From: Prosthecobacter dejongeii
GTDB taxonomy: Bacteria > Verrucomicrobiota > Verrucomicrobiia > Verrucomicrobiales > Verrucomicrobiaceae
Length of the DNA: 64,000 nt
Assembly: GCF_014203045.1 (NCBI RefSeq)
Contig: NZ_JACHIF010000001.1
Span: forward strand, 434,001-498,000
Reading direction: 5' to 3'
Shown: piece after piece, positions 7,916 to 15,993 of the stretch
Position numbering within the stretch: position 1 is the first letter of the stretch
Layout of the letters: each line of letters starts with the position of its first letter
Program-made: the position numbers and the translations under genes
The notes under the pieces: generated by a model
Seen by the model: only the letters and a program-made list of their open reading frames with translations
Databases searched by the model: none
What the model was told of the DNA's origin: nothing

Positions 7916-8962
7916 CTACTTCCCAGGCCGGACGGCGATGTGTTTCACCCCCGCAGCCTGCTCATTCACCGCAAACTGCACGGAGAGAAAGCTTTCAATC
8001 AGCATCATACTCGTCTGCACATGGTTACTCAGCGTCAGGGTGGTGAACTCTCCACCGCCCGCCAGCGCCAGAGGCAGCAGCAACTGATCTGCCAGGTGCA
8101 CACCCACCGCTGCCTCGGAGGCCAGGTAACTTTTCAGCCCTTTCGCGGCTCCCGTCGCCACAGCTTCGGCCGATTTCCCCATCTGGGCGATGCCTGTGCT
8201 GATCTCACACACATTTGCAAATCGCGCTCCCAGCAGCAGCGCATTGCCTGGGCCCACGCTGTCATTGGCATCGCGCAGTTCCAGCCTATCTTCAGGCCAG
8301 TCCAGCACCTTCGCTGCGGTAGAAATCTCCCGCTGGGCAATGCCGCCATGCAGATGCGCATGCAGCACGCGGCCAAAGTGCTGCTGCAAATCCCCACGCT
8401 CCAGCAGCTTCAGCTTCTTCCACTTCTTCATGGGAGCCATCGTAGCCGTCAGCACCCCACCCCCTGCTTGCATGAAACCATGACGCTCCAGGGCCACTTC
8501 AGCCTCCACACCCATCCTTTGCAGCACGGGCAGGAAACACTCATTCAGAAACTCAAACGGCGGTGCCATGGGATTGTGCGTCCCACCCTCGATCCTCAGC
8601 GTGCTCACCCCTTCCGCATGCAGCAGCGCGGGCAACAGCGTTTGCAGGACCAGCGTGGTGCTACCGCCGCTGCCAATGTTAAATGCATAGTCCCCAGCCT
8701 GGATCCGCCCAGGCGAAAAGACCAGTTCCACCGAGCCCAAGTCCGCGCCATCCACCGCCGCCTGGCAGACCTCCGCCGCCGCCTTCACACATGTCAGATG
8801 CTGGCGCATCAGTCCCGGCTTGGGGCGTTTGCCACGGATGTTCGTCATGCGAAATGGCTGTCCCGTCACCATGGACAACGACAACGCTGAGCGCAGCAAC
8901 TGACCACCGCCGGATTCACCGGAGATTTGCAGCATTGAGGAAGTTTGAGTTCGAGCGATCAT
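7916..8962 (-). CDS. rtcA: RNA 3'-terminal phosphate cyclase
   Basis: RtcA converts RNA 3'-phosphate ends to 2',3'-cyclic phosphate using ATP. The 348-residue protein has the family features: SGGGQLLRSALSLS near residue 17, the THNPMAPPFEFLNECFLP block at 128-145, and HLADQLLLPLAL at 289-300, whose His289 is the expected adenylylated residue. The family start would normally fall at Met10 (MLQISGESGGGQ). The upstream ATG at 8962 overlaps the previous gene's stop as ATGA, which suggests translational coupling. The extra N-terminal residues (MIARTQTSS) come from a duplicated segment also present at the start of that previous gene. It belongs to an RNA-repair operon with rtcB, under the probable control of RtcR. 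Confidence 0.93.
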   Translation of the reverse strand: MIARTQTSSMLQISGESGGGQLLRSALSLSMVTGQPFRMTNIRGKRPKPGLMRQHLTCVKAAAEVCQAAVDGADLGSVELVFSPGRIQAGDYAFNIGSGGSTTLVLQTLLPALLHAEGVSTLRIEGGTHNPMAPPFEFLNECFLPVLQRMGVEAEVALERHGFMQAGGGVLTATMAPMKKWKKLKLLERGDLQQHFGRVLHAHLHGGIAQREISTAAKVLDWPEDRLELRDANDSVGPGNALLLGARFANVCEISTGIAQMGKSAEAVATGAAKGLKSYLASEAAVGVHLADQLLLPLALAGGGEFTTLTLSNHVQTSMMLIESFLSVQFAVNEQAAGVKHIAVRPGK

Positions 8963-8995
8963 GAATGGGATCCGGCAATGAAATGAGTGACTTGG
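8940..8995. repeat. 56-bp direct repeat, copy 1 (start of rtcA)
   Basis: Near-identical to 9284-9339 (about six mismatches). It spans the first nine codons of rtcA, the ATGA overlap, and the last codons of the upstream small gene. See the matching copy for details. Confidence 0.85.
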
Positions 8996-9306
8996 ATAAG
9001 TCCTATAATGAAGATGACGGCAGCGAGTGAGATCAAAAGAAGACAGCCCACCATCGCCAGCTTTGCACCTATAGACTGAGTGCTTTCTGTCAGAGTGCGT
9101 GGTTCATCTAGACGGCGCACTCCAGCGACTTCCACGCAGCTTTCTTCGATTCGACTGTCTCCAGATTCAAGCGCTTGATCAATGGCCTGCCGAAGCACCA
9201 ACAACCCTTCGCGATTGCCTTCCAGCATGTCTTCATTTTCGCCATACAACGCGCCAAAAGCTGCCCATGGCTGGTTTTTGGAAGAAGTTGTAGTTCGAGT
9301 GGTCAT
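8959..9306 (-). CDS. Small single-pass membrane protein in the rtc operon
   Basis: A 115-residue protein that I do not recognise. The ATG at 9306 is chosen because it sits in the same sequence context as the rtcA start. Residues 1-75 are hydrophilic and mildly acidic (e.g. GENEDMLEGNREG and DQALESGDSRIEE). One strong transmembrane helix follows near residues 80-105 (MVGCLLLISLAAVIFIIGLI), then a ten-residue tail. Its stop overlaps the rtcA start by four bases. The first nine residues (MTTRTTTSS) parallel those of RtcA (MIARTQTSS) because both derive from a duplicated 56-bp block. It may tether or sense at the membrane together with the SPFH protein of the same operon; this is inference. Confidence 0.6.
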   Translation of the reverse strand: MTTRTTTSSKNQPWAAFGALYGENEDMLEGNREGLLVLRQAIDQALESGDSRIEESCVEVAGVRRLDEPRTLTESTQSIGAKLAMVGCLLLISLAAVIFIIGLIQVTHFIAGSHS

Positions 9307-9339
9307 GAATGAGATCCGACAATGAAATGAGTGACTTGG
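9284..9339. repeat. 56-bp direct repeat, copy 2 (start of small membrane gene)
   Basis: Matches 8940-8995 with about six mismatches, at a spacing of 344 bp. On the minus strand it carries a remnant of the small protein's C-terminal codons (QVTHFI-GSHS-stop) upstream of the ATG, then nine start codons. It therefore looks like a duplicated gene junction, not a chance match. Confidence 0.85.
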
Positions 9340-9447
9340 CAAAAAAAGATGCGACTTCGAGGAATCATTCGAATGGGGTTTTGCTACAAGAAATCTCAGG
9401 CAGTCCCACTTGACGAACTTGAGTGATAGCGACGCTCAAAGAATCCT

Positions 9448-9759
9448 TCACACTGCATAAAAGGCCACAGCCTGCGCGCTTGATTCCCAAGAATCGCCAA
9501 AGCCATTGTCGTCTGAATCGACCGATCCCGAATGTTTTGAGACCACCTGAAGCAATGCATCCAAAGCGGTCAAGCCATGCTCGCCCCATTCTAGGCCATG
9601 ATCCATCATTCCATCAACAGCACGTTGCGGTGACAGGTCGAGGCAGCCAATGCCACAGCAACCCATAACGCACGTGTCTTCGTAATAATGCATGATGGAC
9701 ATCAGTTCGTCTGGCACCTGGAGATTCAGGCGTTTCTTGAAAAAAGACATCAACGTCAT
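9448..9759 (-). CDS. Conserved-looking hypothetical protein with CCGIGC motif
   Basis: A 103-residue soluble protein (an alternative start at Met4, position 9750, is equally likely). It has MSFFKKRLNLQVPDEL at the N-terminus, a CVMGCCGIGCLDLSP cysteine cluster near residues 31-45, and a Ser/Asp-rich C-terminal part. It faintly recalls the DUF6331-type small CCG proteins, but I cannot confirm that. It lies between rtcB (54 bp upstream) and the small membrane gene (141 bp downstream) on the same strand, so it is probably transcribed with the RNA-repair operon. No function can be assigned. Confidence 0.55.
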   Translation of the reverse strand: MTLMSFFKKRLNLQVPDELMSIMHYYEDTCVMGCCGIGCLDLSPQRAVDGMMDHGLEWGEHGLTALDALLQVVSKHSGSVDSDDNGFGDSWESSAQAVAFYAV

Positions 9760-9813
9760 TGAGATTAAAATTAACGGAATGCGGACAAACCCTTGCCCAC
9801 ACTCCGTCGTGAC

Positions 9814-11301
9814 TCAGTCATCCGCCTCCGCCGCATCCTTGATGACAAAACGCGCCTTCAGCTTGCACACCTGCTGCGCAAGACCGGCGGACTCCACGCT
9901 GCGAAGCACTTCTTTGAAGTCCTTGTAAGCGTTCGGCGCTTCATCGATGGGATACTGGCGTGAATTGAAGAGGATGTCGTTAGACTCGAAATCCGCATCC
10001 ACAGTTTTCTGGTCTAGCACACGAGACGCGTGTTTGCGCCCCATGCAGCGTCCCGCCCCGTGGTTGACACTGTAGCAGCTCTTCACCGCCTCCGGTTTCG
10101 CCACCATCACCACCGAGCCATCGCGTGGATTTCCAGGCAGCAAGATTGGGTGACCAGTCGCAGCAAACGGTGTGTCCTTCAGCGCATGGTGACCTCCAGG
10201 AAACGCACGGGTCGCCCCCTTTCGGTGCACCCAGGAAAGTTGGTTATCCACCACTTCTTGGCGTGCGATGTTGTGACTGATGAAATACACCAGTTGCCCC
10301 GTGGTTCCTGGCAGCACTTCCTGGAAGGCCTCCAGCACCAGCGCATTGATGAGCATGTGGTTCACCGTGGCGAAGTTCGCCCCCAGTGCCATGTCATCCA
10401 GATACGCATCCGCCTCCGGCGTCCCCAGCGGCGCATAGACGAGCTGCTTGTCACCCGCTGGGAAATCCAGCCCCCAGGTGCGGAAGAAACCTTCCAGCGC
10501 CTTAAACTGACGCTGCGCCAAAATGTTCCCAAACCCGCGCGATCCGCAGTGGCTCAGGAAAGCGACACGATCATCCTGCAGACCAAAGACCTCCGCCGTC
10601 GCACGCATCGCCGGATCTTCGTCCAGCTGCACCACCTCACACTCACCGAAGTGGTTTCCACCTCCGTAAGAACCGAGCTGCATCATCTTATTTTCAAAGT
10701 TCGGGAAGGCATTGAAGGCGCGCATCTTGTCCAGGCGCTCATGCAGGGTGGAGACGTTTCCGTCATGCCCATAGTGCGCACTGTCTTCGCAGCGCAGCGC
10801 CCACTCCGGCGGGATTCCCAGCGCCTCACACACAGCCTGGCTCGCCCCTTCCGTGCAAGCCTGCACCCCGAGCGCCGCCGAGACTCGGCGGGACTTCTTC
10901 GCCTCACGCTGACCACGTCCCGGCCCCGTCGGCGTACGAGCCACGATGGCCTCGATGAGACGACGACGCACCGTGCGATCCACGATCTCACTCGCCGGGA
11001 TGTTCATCTGCAGAAGCGACATGGAGCACTTGATATCCACGCCCACCGGGCCTGGATAAATGTGCGTGGGCGAAGCCATCACACAGCCCACTGGTGCTCC
11101 ATAGCCCGCATGCGCATCCGGGTTTAAAACCAAGTCCGTCACCCCCGGAGCCGAACGCGAGTTCAGCGCCTGGTCAATGCAGGTCTGGTCAAAGCCCTTT
11201 CGGATCGCCTCCGTCCCGATCACCGTGATCGGTTTACCCTTGTTATCGCGGGCAGGAATGAAGGCTTCAGCTTCGTTGATGATGTGAAAAGGAGAGGTCA
11301 T
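9814..11301 (-). CDS. rtcB: RNA-splicing ligase RtcB
   Basis: A GTP- and Mn2+-dependent ligase that joins RNA 2',3'-cyclic-phosphate or 3'-phosphate ends to 5'-OH ends. The 495-residue protein carries the metal and nucleotide motifs in order: DAHAGYGAPVG at 62-72, VGVDIKCSM at 86-94 (Asp89, Cys92), GGGNHFGE at 213-220 (His217), HCGSRGFG at 251-258, SHNIAR at 342-347, HRKGATRA at 359-366, and SVNHGAGR at 411-418 with His414 as the guanylylated residue. All catalytic residues appear intact. Length is typical. It lies 50 bp downstream of the SPFH gene and upstream of rtcA, within the operon facing rtcR. Confidence 0.97.
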   Translation of the reverse strand: MTSPFHIINEAEAFIPARDNKGKPITVIGTEAIRKGFDQTCIDQALNSRSAPGVTDLVLNPDAHAGYGAPVGCVMASPTHIYPGPVGVDIKCSMSLLQMNIPASEIVDRTVRRRLIEAIVARTPTGPGRGQREAKKSRRVSAALGVQACTEGASQAVCEALGIPPEWALRCEDSAHYGHDGNVSTLHERLDKMRAFNAFPNFENKMMQLGSYGGGNHFGECEVVQLDEDPAMRATAEVFGLQDDRVAFLSHCGSRGFGNILAQRQFKALEGFFRTWGLDFPAGDKQLVYAPLGTPEADAYLDDMALGANFATVNHMLINALVLEAFQEVLPGTTGQLVYFISHNIARQEVVDNQLSWVHRKGATRAFPGGHHALKDTPFAATGHPILLPGNPRDGSVVMVAKPEAVKSCYSVNHGAGRCMGRKHASRVLDQKTVDADFESNDILFNSRQYPIDEAPNAYKDFKEVLRSVESAGLAQQVCKLKARFVIKDAAEADD

Positions 11302-11351
11302 GGGAAAAATGCAATTGGGGAAAAGATATGAGAATAAGGTCGAATTGAGAA

Positions 11352-12080
11352 TTAAGCTCTCGATACAGCTTTAAGCTGGTCTGAGTTCGTCAGCCCCAGC
11401 ACCAGGGTATTCCCCACGCTGGTTCCCACTTCCTGAAGAGTTTGCAAATAGCGGAGTTGAAGAAGCTCTGGGTTATCGCGCATCAGCTTAGCGGCATTGG
11501 CCAGGGTGCGCAGGGCAGCCGTTTCAGCACGGGCTTTTTCAAGTCCCGCTTGTGCTTCCTGCCGCTGTTGGAGAGCAGACATGAAGCTGCGTTTAAGATC
11601 GGCTGGTAGCATCACATCGCGAATGTCCACGCGAGCGACTTTCAGCCCCAGGGCCTCAGCATTCACCGCCACTAGCGCAAGCAGCTTGGTGCCGTGATCC
11701 CCTTTCTGTTGAAGGAACACCTCGGCAGCATCGGCAGCGACAATCTGACGAAGAGCAAGTTGGATATCCGTATAAAGAGCGCTGCTCACGTCATGCGTGG
11801 CACGGTGCATGGCTAGAGCATCCACTACCTGAAAAGTGGCCAGCACGCTGACTTTCAGAGCCACTTGGTCTGCGGTCAGGAGTTCCTGCCCTTGCACCAG
11901 GATGGCCTGAGCACGCATGTCCACACACTTCACCTCATGGCTGGAAGTCCAGAAGCGGTGCTTACCGGGAGCCAGCACCCCCACGTAACGCCCATCTTTA
12001 AAATGCAGGGCCGTTTGATGATCCTGCACCACAAAGCTGCGACGGGCCAAAGGGCGGAAAATGGAAATGAAGGTGGTCAT
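11352..12080 (-). CDS. SPFH/band-7 (slipin-like) protein of the RNA-repair operon
   Basis: A 242-residue SPFH-domain protein, a family that oligomerises on membranes. The ATG at 12080 gives MTTFISIFRPLARRSFVV and then the band-7 core: GRYVGVLAPGKHRFW at about 31-45, VDALAMHRATHDVSSALYTDIQLALRQIVA through the middle, and a charged helical LQQRQEAQAGLEKARAETAAL segment near 170-190 that is typical of SPFH coiled coils. The N-terminus is only weakly hydrophobic, so membrane contact may be peripheral. It is the first gene after the predicted sigma-54 promoter. The frame remains open upstream to an ATG at 12284 preceded by a good GAGGAGG sequence, so a longer form is possible. Confidence 0.8.
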   Translation of the reverse strand: MTTFISIFRPLARRSFVVQDHQTALHFKDGRYVGVLAPGKHRFWTSSHEVKCVDMRAQAILVQGQELLTADQVALKVSVLATFQVVDALAMHRATHDVSSALYTDIQLALRQIVAADAAEVFLQQKGDHGTKLLALVAVNAEALGLKVARVDIRDVMLPADLKRSFMSALQQRQEAQAGLEKARAETAALRTLANAAKLMRDNPELLQLRYLQTLQEVGTSVGNTLVLGLTNSDQLKAVSRA

Positions 12081-12352
12081 AAAAAAGAGAAATTTAAAAG
12101 AGGTTCCTCCCGGCTGGATCGGCGGACCGATGACGGGAACTGAAGGGGCCAAACGTGGCGGCTTTCGCCACGACACCCGACAGCTCGCAAAGTCATCAGG
12201 CCGTTGTGTCCGCCTGCCGTAGCAGACTTTCACCCCGACCATCCGGGAGGAATTTTTTGAGTTGTTGTACCTTTTCAGAGGCATTGCCCTCCTCACCGAT
12301 GCGCAGCGTTCATTGGCCTATCGCCTCAGGAAACTGCATGGAGTCGGAGAAC
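12081..12352 (-). ncRNA. Unusually long leader of the rtc operon, function unknown
   Basis: If the sigma-54 promoter at 12365-12381 is used, transcripts start near 12352 and run about 270 nt before the SPFH ATG. The leader has a strong hairpin at 12154-12172 (7-bp arms cgtggcg/cgccacg, 5-nt loop). It also has a Shine-Dalgarno-like GAGGAGG at about 12288-12294, three nucleotides from an ATG at 12284 whose frame continues into the SPFH gene. It could be a structured RNA, a regulatory leader, or coding for an extended N-terminus. Several RtcR operons in other bacteria encode Y-RNA-like transcripts; no such fold is clear here. Confidence 0.3.
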
Positions 12353-12364
12353 GAGAAGAAGTAT

Positions 12365-12381
12365 TGCCAGGACCGTGCCAA
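12365..12381 (-). promoter_or_regulatory. Predicted sigma-54 promoter of the rtc operon
   Basis: Read on the minus strand, the sequence is TTGGCACG-GTCC-TGGCA. This matches the -24/-12 consensus (TGGCACG-N4-TTGCA) at all key positions except one T to G change in the -12 element, with exact spacing. It faces the SPFH-rtcB-rtcA genes and lies next to rtcR, an obligate sigma-54 activator. Confidence 0.72.
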
Positions 12382-12500
12382 GTTTTGGCATGGAGGTGTT
12401 CCATGAGGCTGGAAGCCTTATGGAATAAGGGAAAGAAAATTTTATCCAGCCTCAGACGCCCCAAACACCACGGAGCATATTTTCTTATAGCGTATTCAGA

Positions 12501-12518
12501 AAGATAATATTTTATCTT
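12501..12518. promoter_or_regulatory. Candidate RtcR upstream activating site
   Basis: A perfect palindrome of 7-bp arms (AAGATAA / TTATCTT) around TATT sits about 125 bp upstream of the sigma-54 promoter and 56 bp before rtcR. This is where enhancer-binding proteins usually bind. The assignment is by position and symmetry only; a further gagataag copy follows at 12521. Confidence 0.4.
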
Positions 12519-12573
12519 TTGAGATAAGTGTTTAAAATTTCTCGCACCCAAATCTAATCCCACCCTTCTTTTC

Positions 12574-14157
12574 ATGAAATCCACCGTCGTTTTTGGCTTC
12601 TTGGGCGCTTCGCTAGACCGTGCCCAAGGGACAGATCGGTGGTCGAGATGGCGCCCCACGGTGGCCATGTGCCAGCAGGAGGACCTCATCATCTCCCGCC
12701 TAGAACTTCTGGTGGAACCTAAGTTCTCCGAAATGGCGCAGTTGGTCATTGAGGACATTCACCAAGTTTCCCCCGAAACAGCGGTGAACATTCACGAGAT
12801 CTCTTTTGCCGATCCCTGGGACTTTCAGCAGGTCTATGAAGGCCTCTATGATCTCATAACCAATTATGCGTTCAAGACGGAAAAGGAGGACTACCTGATC
12901 CATCTCACCACCGGCACGCATGTGGCGCAGATCTGCTGGTTCCTGCTCAATGAGGCGAATTTCATCCCAGCCCGCATTTTACAAACTTCACCCGTTAGGC
13001 GTGAAGGACGTGATTCCACTTCCGCTGGGCGCTATGAGATCATTGATCTGGATCTCTCCAAGTATGATCGCCTCGCCACGCGCTTTGCCCAGGAGCAGGA
13101 AAAGACGCTGGATTTCCTAAAGAGCGGCATCGCGACAAAGAGCAAAGCCTTCAACCAACTCATTGGCCAGATCGAACTTGTGGCCGTGAACTCGAAGGCC
13201 CCCATGTTGATCATGGGCCCCACGGGCGCAGGCAAGTCCCTACTGGCCTCACGCATCTACGATCTACGCGCCACCCGCGCTGGCCTAACCGGAAGGTTCG
13301 TCGAAGTCAACTGCGCCACCTTGCGTGGTGATCAGGCCATGAGCACCCTCTTTGGCCATCGCCGAGGAGCCTTCACGGGGGCGCAGGCGGACCGCCCCGG
13401 TCTGCTGAAGGAGGCCGATAAAGGCCTGATCTTCCTGGATGAAATCGGCGAACTGGGCCTGGATGAACAGGCGATGCTGCTGCGCGCCCTGGAGGATAAA
13501 ACCTTTCTCCCTCTCGGTGCAGATAAAGCAGTCTCCAGTGATTTCCAACTCATCGTCGGCACGAATCGCGACCTGCGTGCGGAGGTGAAGGCAGGAAAAT
13601 TTCGAGACGATCTTCTCGCCCGCATCAATCTGTGGACCTTCACCCTGCCGAGCCTGGCCGAGCGGCGTGAGGACATCAGCGTCAACTTGGACTTTGAGCT
13701 GGAACGTTTTGCCAAATCTCACCGCAGGCAGGTGCGCTTTAACAAAGAGGCTCGCGAAGCCTTTCTCAAATTTGCCCGCAGCCCCGAGGCCAAATGGAGC
13801 GCGAACTTCCGCGACCTCAATGCCGCCGTCACTCGCATGGCCACCCTTGCCCCCAAAGGCCGCATCACCGTTAGCTGTGTGGAGCAGGAAAAAGCGCGGC
13901 TGCTGGAGGGCTGGCAAGAATCTGTCCCTACGACGCAGGCCGCCGTTCTTAGCAGCGACGCAAGGGCCCAAATAGACCCCTTTGACCTCGCCCAACTCGA
14001 CTACGTAGTAAGCATCTGCCGCGAGAGCAAAACCCTCTCTGATGCAGGCCGAAAACTCTTCGCCATCTCTCGCGAAAGCAAGGCCAAGGCGAACGATGCC
14101 GACCGGCTGAAAAAGTATCTGGCGAGGTTCGACCTGAGTTGGGACGACGTGAAGTGA
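12574..14157 (+). CDS. rtcR: Sigma-54-dependent activator RtcR (CARF domain)
   Basis: A 527-residue transcription activator of RNA-repair genes. The N-terminal ~185 residues match the RtcR regulatory domain, which belongs to the CARF class thought to bind RNA-derived ligands (VVFGFLGASLD, then DYLIHLTTGTHVAQICWFLL at 107-125). The AAA+ domain has Walker A GPTGAGKS at 215-222, the sigma-54 contact loop GAFTGA at 265-270, and Walker B LIFLDEIGE at 285-293. The C-terminal ~60 residues form the expected DNA-binding region. In enterobacteria the N-terminal domain inhibits until an RNA-damage signal binds. It is divergent from the SPFH-rtcB-rtcA operon, its obvious target. Start at ATG 12574 fits the family. 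Confidence 0.95.
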   Translation: MKSTVVFGFLGASLDRAQGTDRWSRWRPTVAMCQQEDLIISRLELLVEPKFSEMAQLVIEDIHQVSPETAVNIHEISFADPWDFQQVYEGLYDLITNYAFKTEKEDYLIHLTTGTHVAQICWFLLNEANFIPARILQTSPVRREGRDSTSAGRYEIIDLDLSKYDRLATRFAQEQEKTLDFLKSGIATKSKAFNQLIGQIELVAVNSKAPMLIMGPTGAGKSLLASRIYDLRATRAGLTGRFVEVNCATLRGDQAMSTLFGHRRGAFTGAQADRPGLLKEADKGLIFLDEIGELGLDEQAMLLRALEDKTFLPLGADKAVSSDFQLIVGTNRDLRAEVKAGKFRDDLLARINLWTFTLPSLAERREDISVNLDFELERFAKSHRRQVRFNKEAREAFLKFARSPEAKWSANFRDLNAAVTRMATLAPKGRITVSCVEQEKARLLEGWQESVPTTQAAVLSSDARAQIDPFDLAQLDYVVSICRESKTLSDAGRKLFAISRESKAKANDADRLKKYLARFDLSWDDVK

Positions 14158-14160
14158 AAA

Positions 14161-15525
14161 TCACCAGCCCGGGCTCGCAATAAATTTGCGCAACTCTTGG
14201 TTATCCTGCATTCGAGTGATGCGGATTTCCCCGTCGTGGCAGGCAGTGATCACCGCCTGCTCAGCACCTGCCCCCAGTAGCACCATGGCATTCACGCGAT
14301 CGCCATGCATGGCCAGTCGGGCTTTGGTTTTACGGGCCTTAGAATCTATAAGACTGACCTGCCCGCTACCACTGGCCGTGAGGGGGGTATCCTGATTCAC
14401 ATAACCCAGCGCCAGCACTTCCGAGCGGCCGGAGGGGCGTAAAGTACTGTCCTTTTTCCCAGTGCCATCCAGCACCCAGCGGCGCGCCTCACCATCACTG
14501 CCGCCAGAGATCACCTCCTGGCTATTGGGGGCAAAGGCCACACTGAGAACAGGCACGCTGTGCCCATTAAAAGTTCCCTGAATCTCCCCATTCGTGATCT
14601 TCATCACCTTCGCCGTGCGGTCGCGGCTCGCCGTGGCCACATGCTGGCTGTCTGGGCTGATGGCAAGGCCAAGAATCCAATCTGCATGCGATTCGATGTT
14701 CCAAATCTCCTTCCCTTCCGGCAGGGCAAAACAACGGACACGGTTGTCCGCACCACCTGCCACGAGATACTTACCATCGGCTGAAGCCACAACGCCGAGT
14801 GCGCAATCACGTAGCTGAGCGAGACGTTTCCTTTCGCTGGGTTTTGCAAAGTTCACCAGCCACACCTCGCCAATGCGGCCGGGGCTCCCTCCCGCCACTG
14901 CCAGCCAGGGCCCACCTTGAACAAAACTCAGCCCCAGAATTCGTTCCGGCAATCCTGGGAGGCGGCCCCTCATTTTCCCCGTGGCGGGATCCCAACTGAG
15001 CACCTCATGAAAACCACTGGTCACTAACACCTTGCCATCGCCATTCACAGCCAGTGCCGTCACCGGGATGGGGCGCGGATATTTCTCCAGAGTCTGGGCC
15101 ATCTTCTGCGGTAGCAGGCTGGTCAGGGAAGCCTGGGCATTTGCGCCATCGTACTTCGCCCCTTCCTGGATCCATTGGCGAATAAGAGCGATGTCTTTTT
15201 CAGGCAATGCATCGGCCTTTTTGGGCATGCGATCGGTCTCATCATGGATGACGAGTAATTCATACAGTTCGCTGGCCTCAGCCTTACCAGGGACCACTGG
15301 CACCTCCTCACTATCCCCAGCTTTGAGCAGTTGCTCGAAGGCATCCAACCGATAGCCGCCTTTGGCCTTTTCCGCGCGATGACACTCCAGGCACTGATCC
15401 GCCAAAAGGGGCGCGATCTGTTTGGAAAAAGATACCGGGCCCGCCACAGCAGCACCGGCCAAGAAAAAACTGGCGATGATCAACCTCACATCCAAAGAAC
15501 GTCTGATCACAGCCACTTTGAACAA
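14161..15525 (-). CDS. Exported c-type cytochrome (PSCyt1) with WD40 repeats
   Basis: A 454-residue exported protein. A hydrophobic signal region (LIIASFFLAGAAVAG, about residues 15-29) precedes a planctomycete-type cytochrome c domain, with CLECH at 45-49 as the single haem-binding site and MPKK near 100 as a possible axial-ligand region. From residue 150 on there are WD40-type blades (e.g. HADWILGLAISPDSQHVATASRDRT near 285, VLSVAFAPNSQEVISGGSDG near 330). PSCyt1 domains are typical of Planctomycetes and Verrucomicrobia. No ATG lies near the signal sequence; starts at TTG 15525 or GTG 15516 are both possible. It is the last gene of a minus-strand run from the polysaccharide-export genes; its redox partner is unknown. 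Confidence 0.82.
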   Translation of the reverse strand: MFKVAVIRRSLDVRLIIASFFLAGAAVAGPVSFSKQIAPLLADQCLECHRAEKAKGGYRLDAFEQLLKAGDSEEVPVVPGKAEASELYELLVIHDETDRMPKKADALPEKDIALIRQWIQEGAKYDGANAQASLTSLLPQKMAQTLEKYPRPIPVTALAVNGDGKVLVTSGFHEVLSWDPATGKMRGRLPGLPERILGLSFVQGGPWLAVAGGSPGRIGEVWLVNFAKPSERKRLAQLRDCALGVVASADGKYLVAGGADNRVRCFALPEGKEIWNIESHADWILGLAISPDSQHVATASRDRTAKVMKITNGEIQGTFNGHSVPVLSVAFAPNSQEVISGGSDGEARRWVLDGTGKKDSTLRPSGRSEVLALGYVNQDTPLTASGSGQVSLIDSKARKTKARLAMHGDRVNAMVLLGAGAEQAVITACHDGEIRITRMQDNQELRKFIASPGW

Positions 15526-15538
15526 AGGAAATGTACCC

Positions 15539-15988
15539 TCAGCGGCTCTCCTCTAAAGCATCCGCCACCGCAGGCTCAAGCTCTCGCGAACCATCGCCAC
15601 CTAACTTTTCATCCAGAGCTTCCAGCCGGTGGATGAGGTCGGCAATGTGCTTGCGCGGATACATGCCCCCTGCTGGCTGGCAAAAGTGCGTACGACAGCC
15701 AAAAGGCCGATGGGCGTAGATGGTGCAGCGCCCATCTTTGCCTAGTAAAGGACAGGCTCCCTCAGGATGCGGTTTCATCACCTTACGCCCACTGGCGCGC
15801 ACGCCCTGGGCCGCATAGATGGCCTCGCCCAAAGTGAGGAAGGGCGTTTTACCCGTGAGCCGGAAATGGCAGCACTGGACACGCATCTGGCAGTCCCGCT
15901 GAAGAGGGCGATTCTCCAACTCTGCATACACAGCCTTCACCTCATCCAAGGTGGCGCGAAGGGCGGGATCAGGCTGCTTGCGTGCCAC
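15539..15988 (-). CDS. YkgJ-family cysteine cluster protein
   Basis: A 149-residue cytosolic protein with the YkgJ pattern, a small family predicted to bind zinc or iron through four or more Cys. Visible are CQMRVQCC at 33-40, CPLLGKDGRCTIYAHRP at 79-95, and CRTHFCQP at 98-105. The start is GTG 15988, five bases after the stop of the Wza-like gene, so it is probably translated by coupling. The substrate is unknown. Confidence 0.85.
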   Translation of the reverse strand: MARKQPDPALRATLDEVKAVYAELENRPLQRDCQMRVQCCHFRLTGKTPFLTLGEAIYAAQGVRASGRKVMKPHPEGACPLLGKDGRCTIYAHRPFGCRTHFCQPAGGMYPRKHIADLIHRLEALDEKLGGDGSRELEPAVADALEESR

Positions 15989-15993
15989 GGTGA

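Noticed and set aside
12382-12404. A second sigma-54-like word on the plus strand (TTGGCATGGAGG) facing rtcR
   Set aside because: The -12 element is missing at the required spacing.
12262-12507. Plus-strand frame between the rtc operon and rtcR
   Set aside because: It crosses the predicted sigma-54 promoter, has no ribosome site, and shows no family resemblance.
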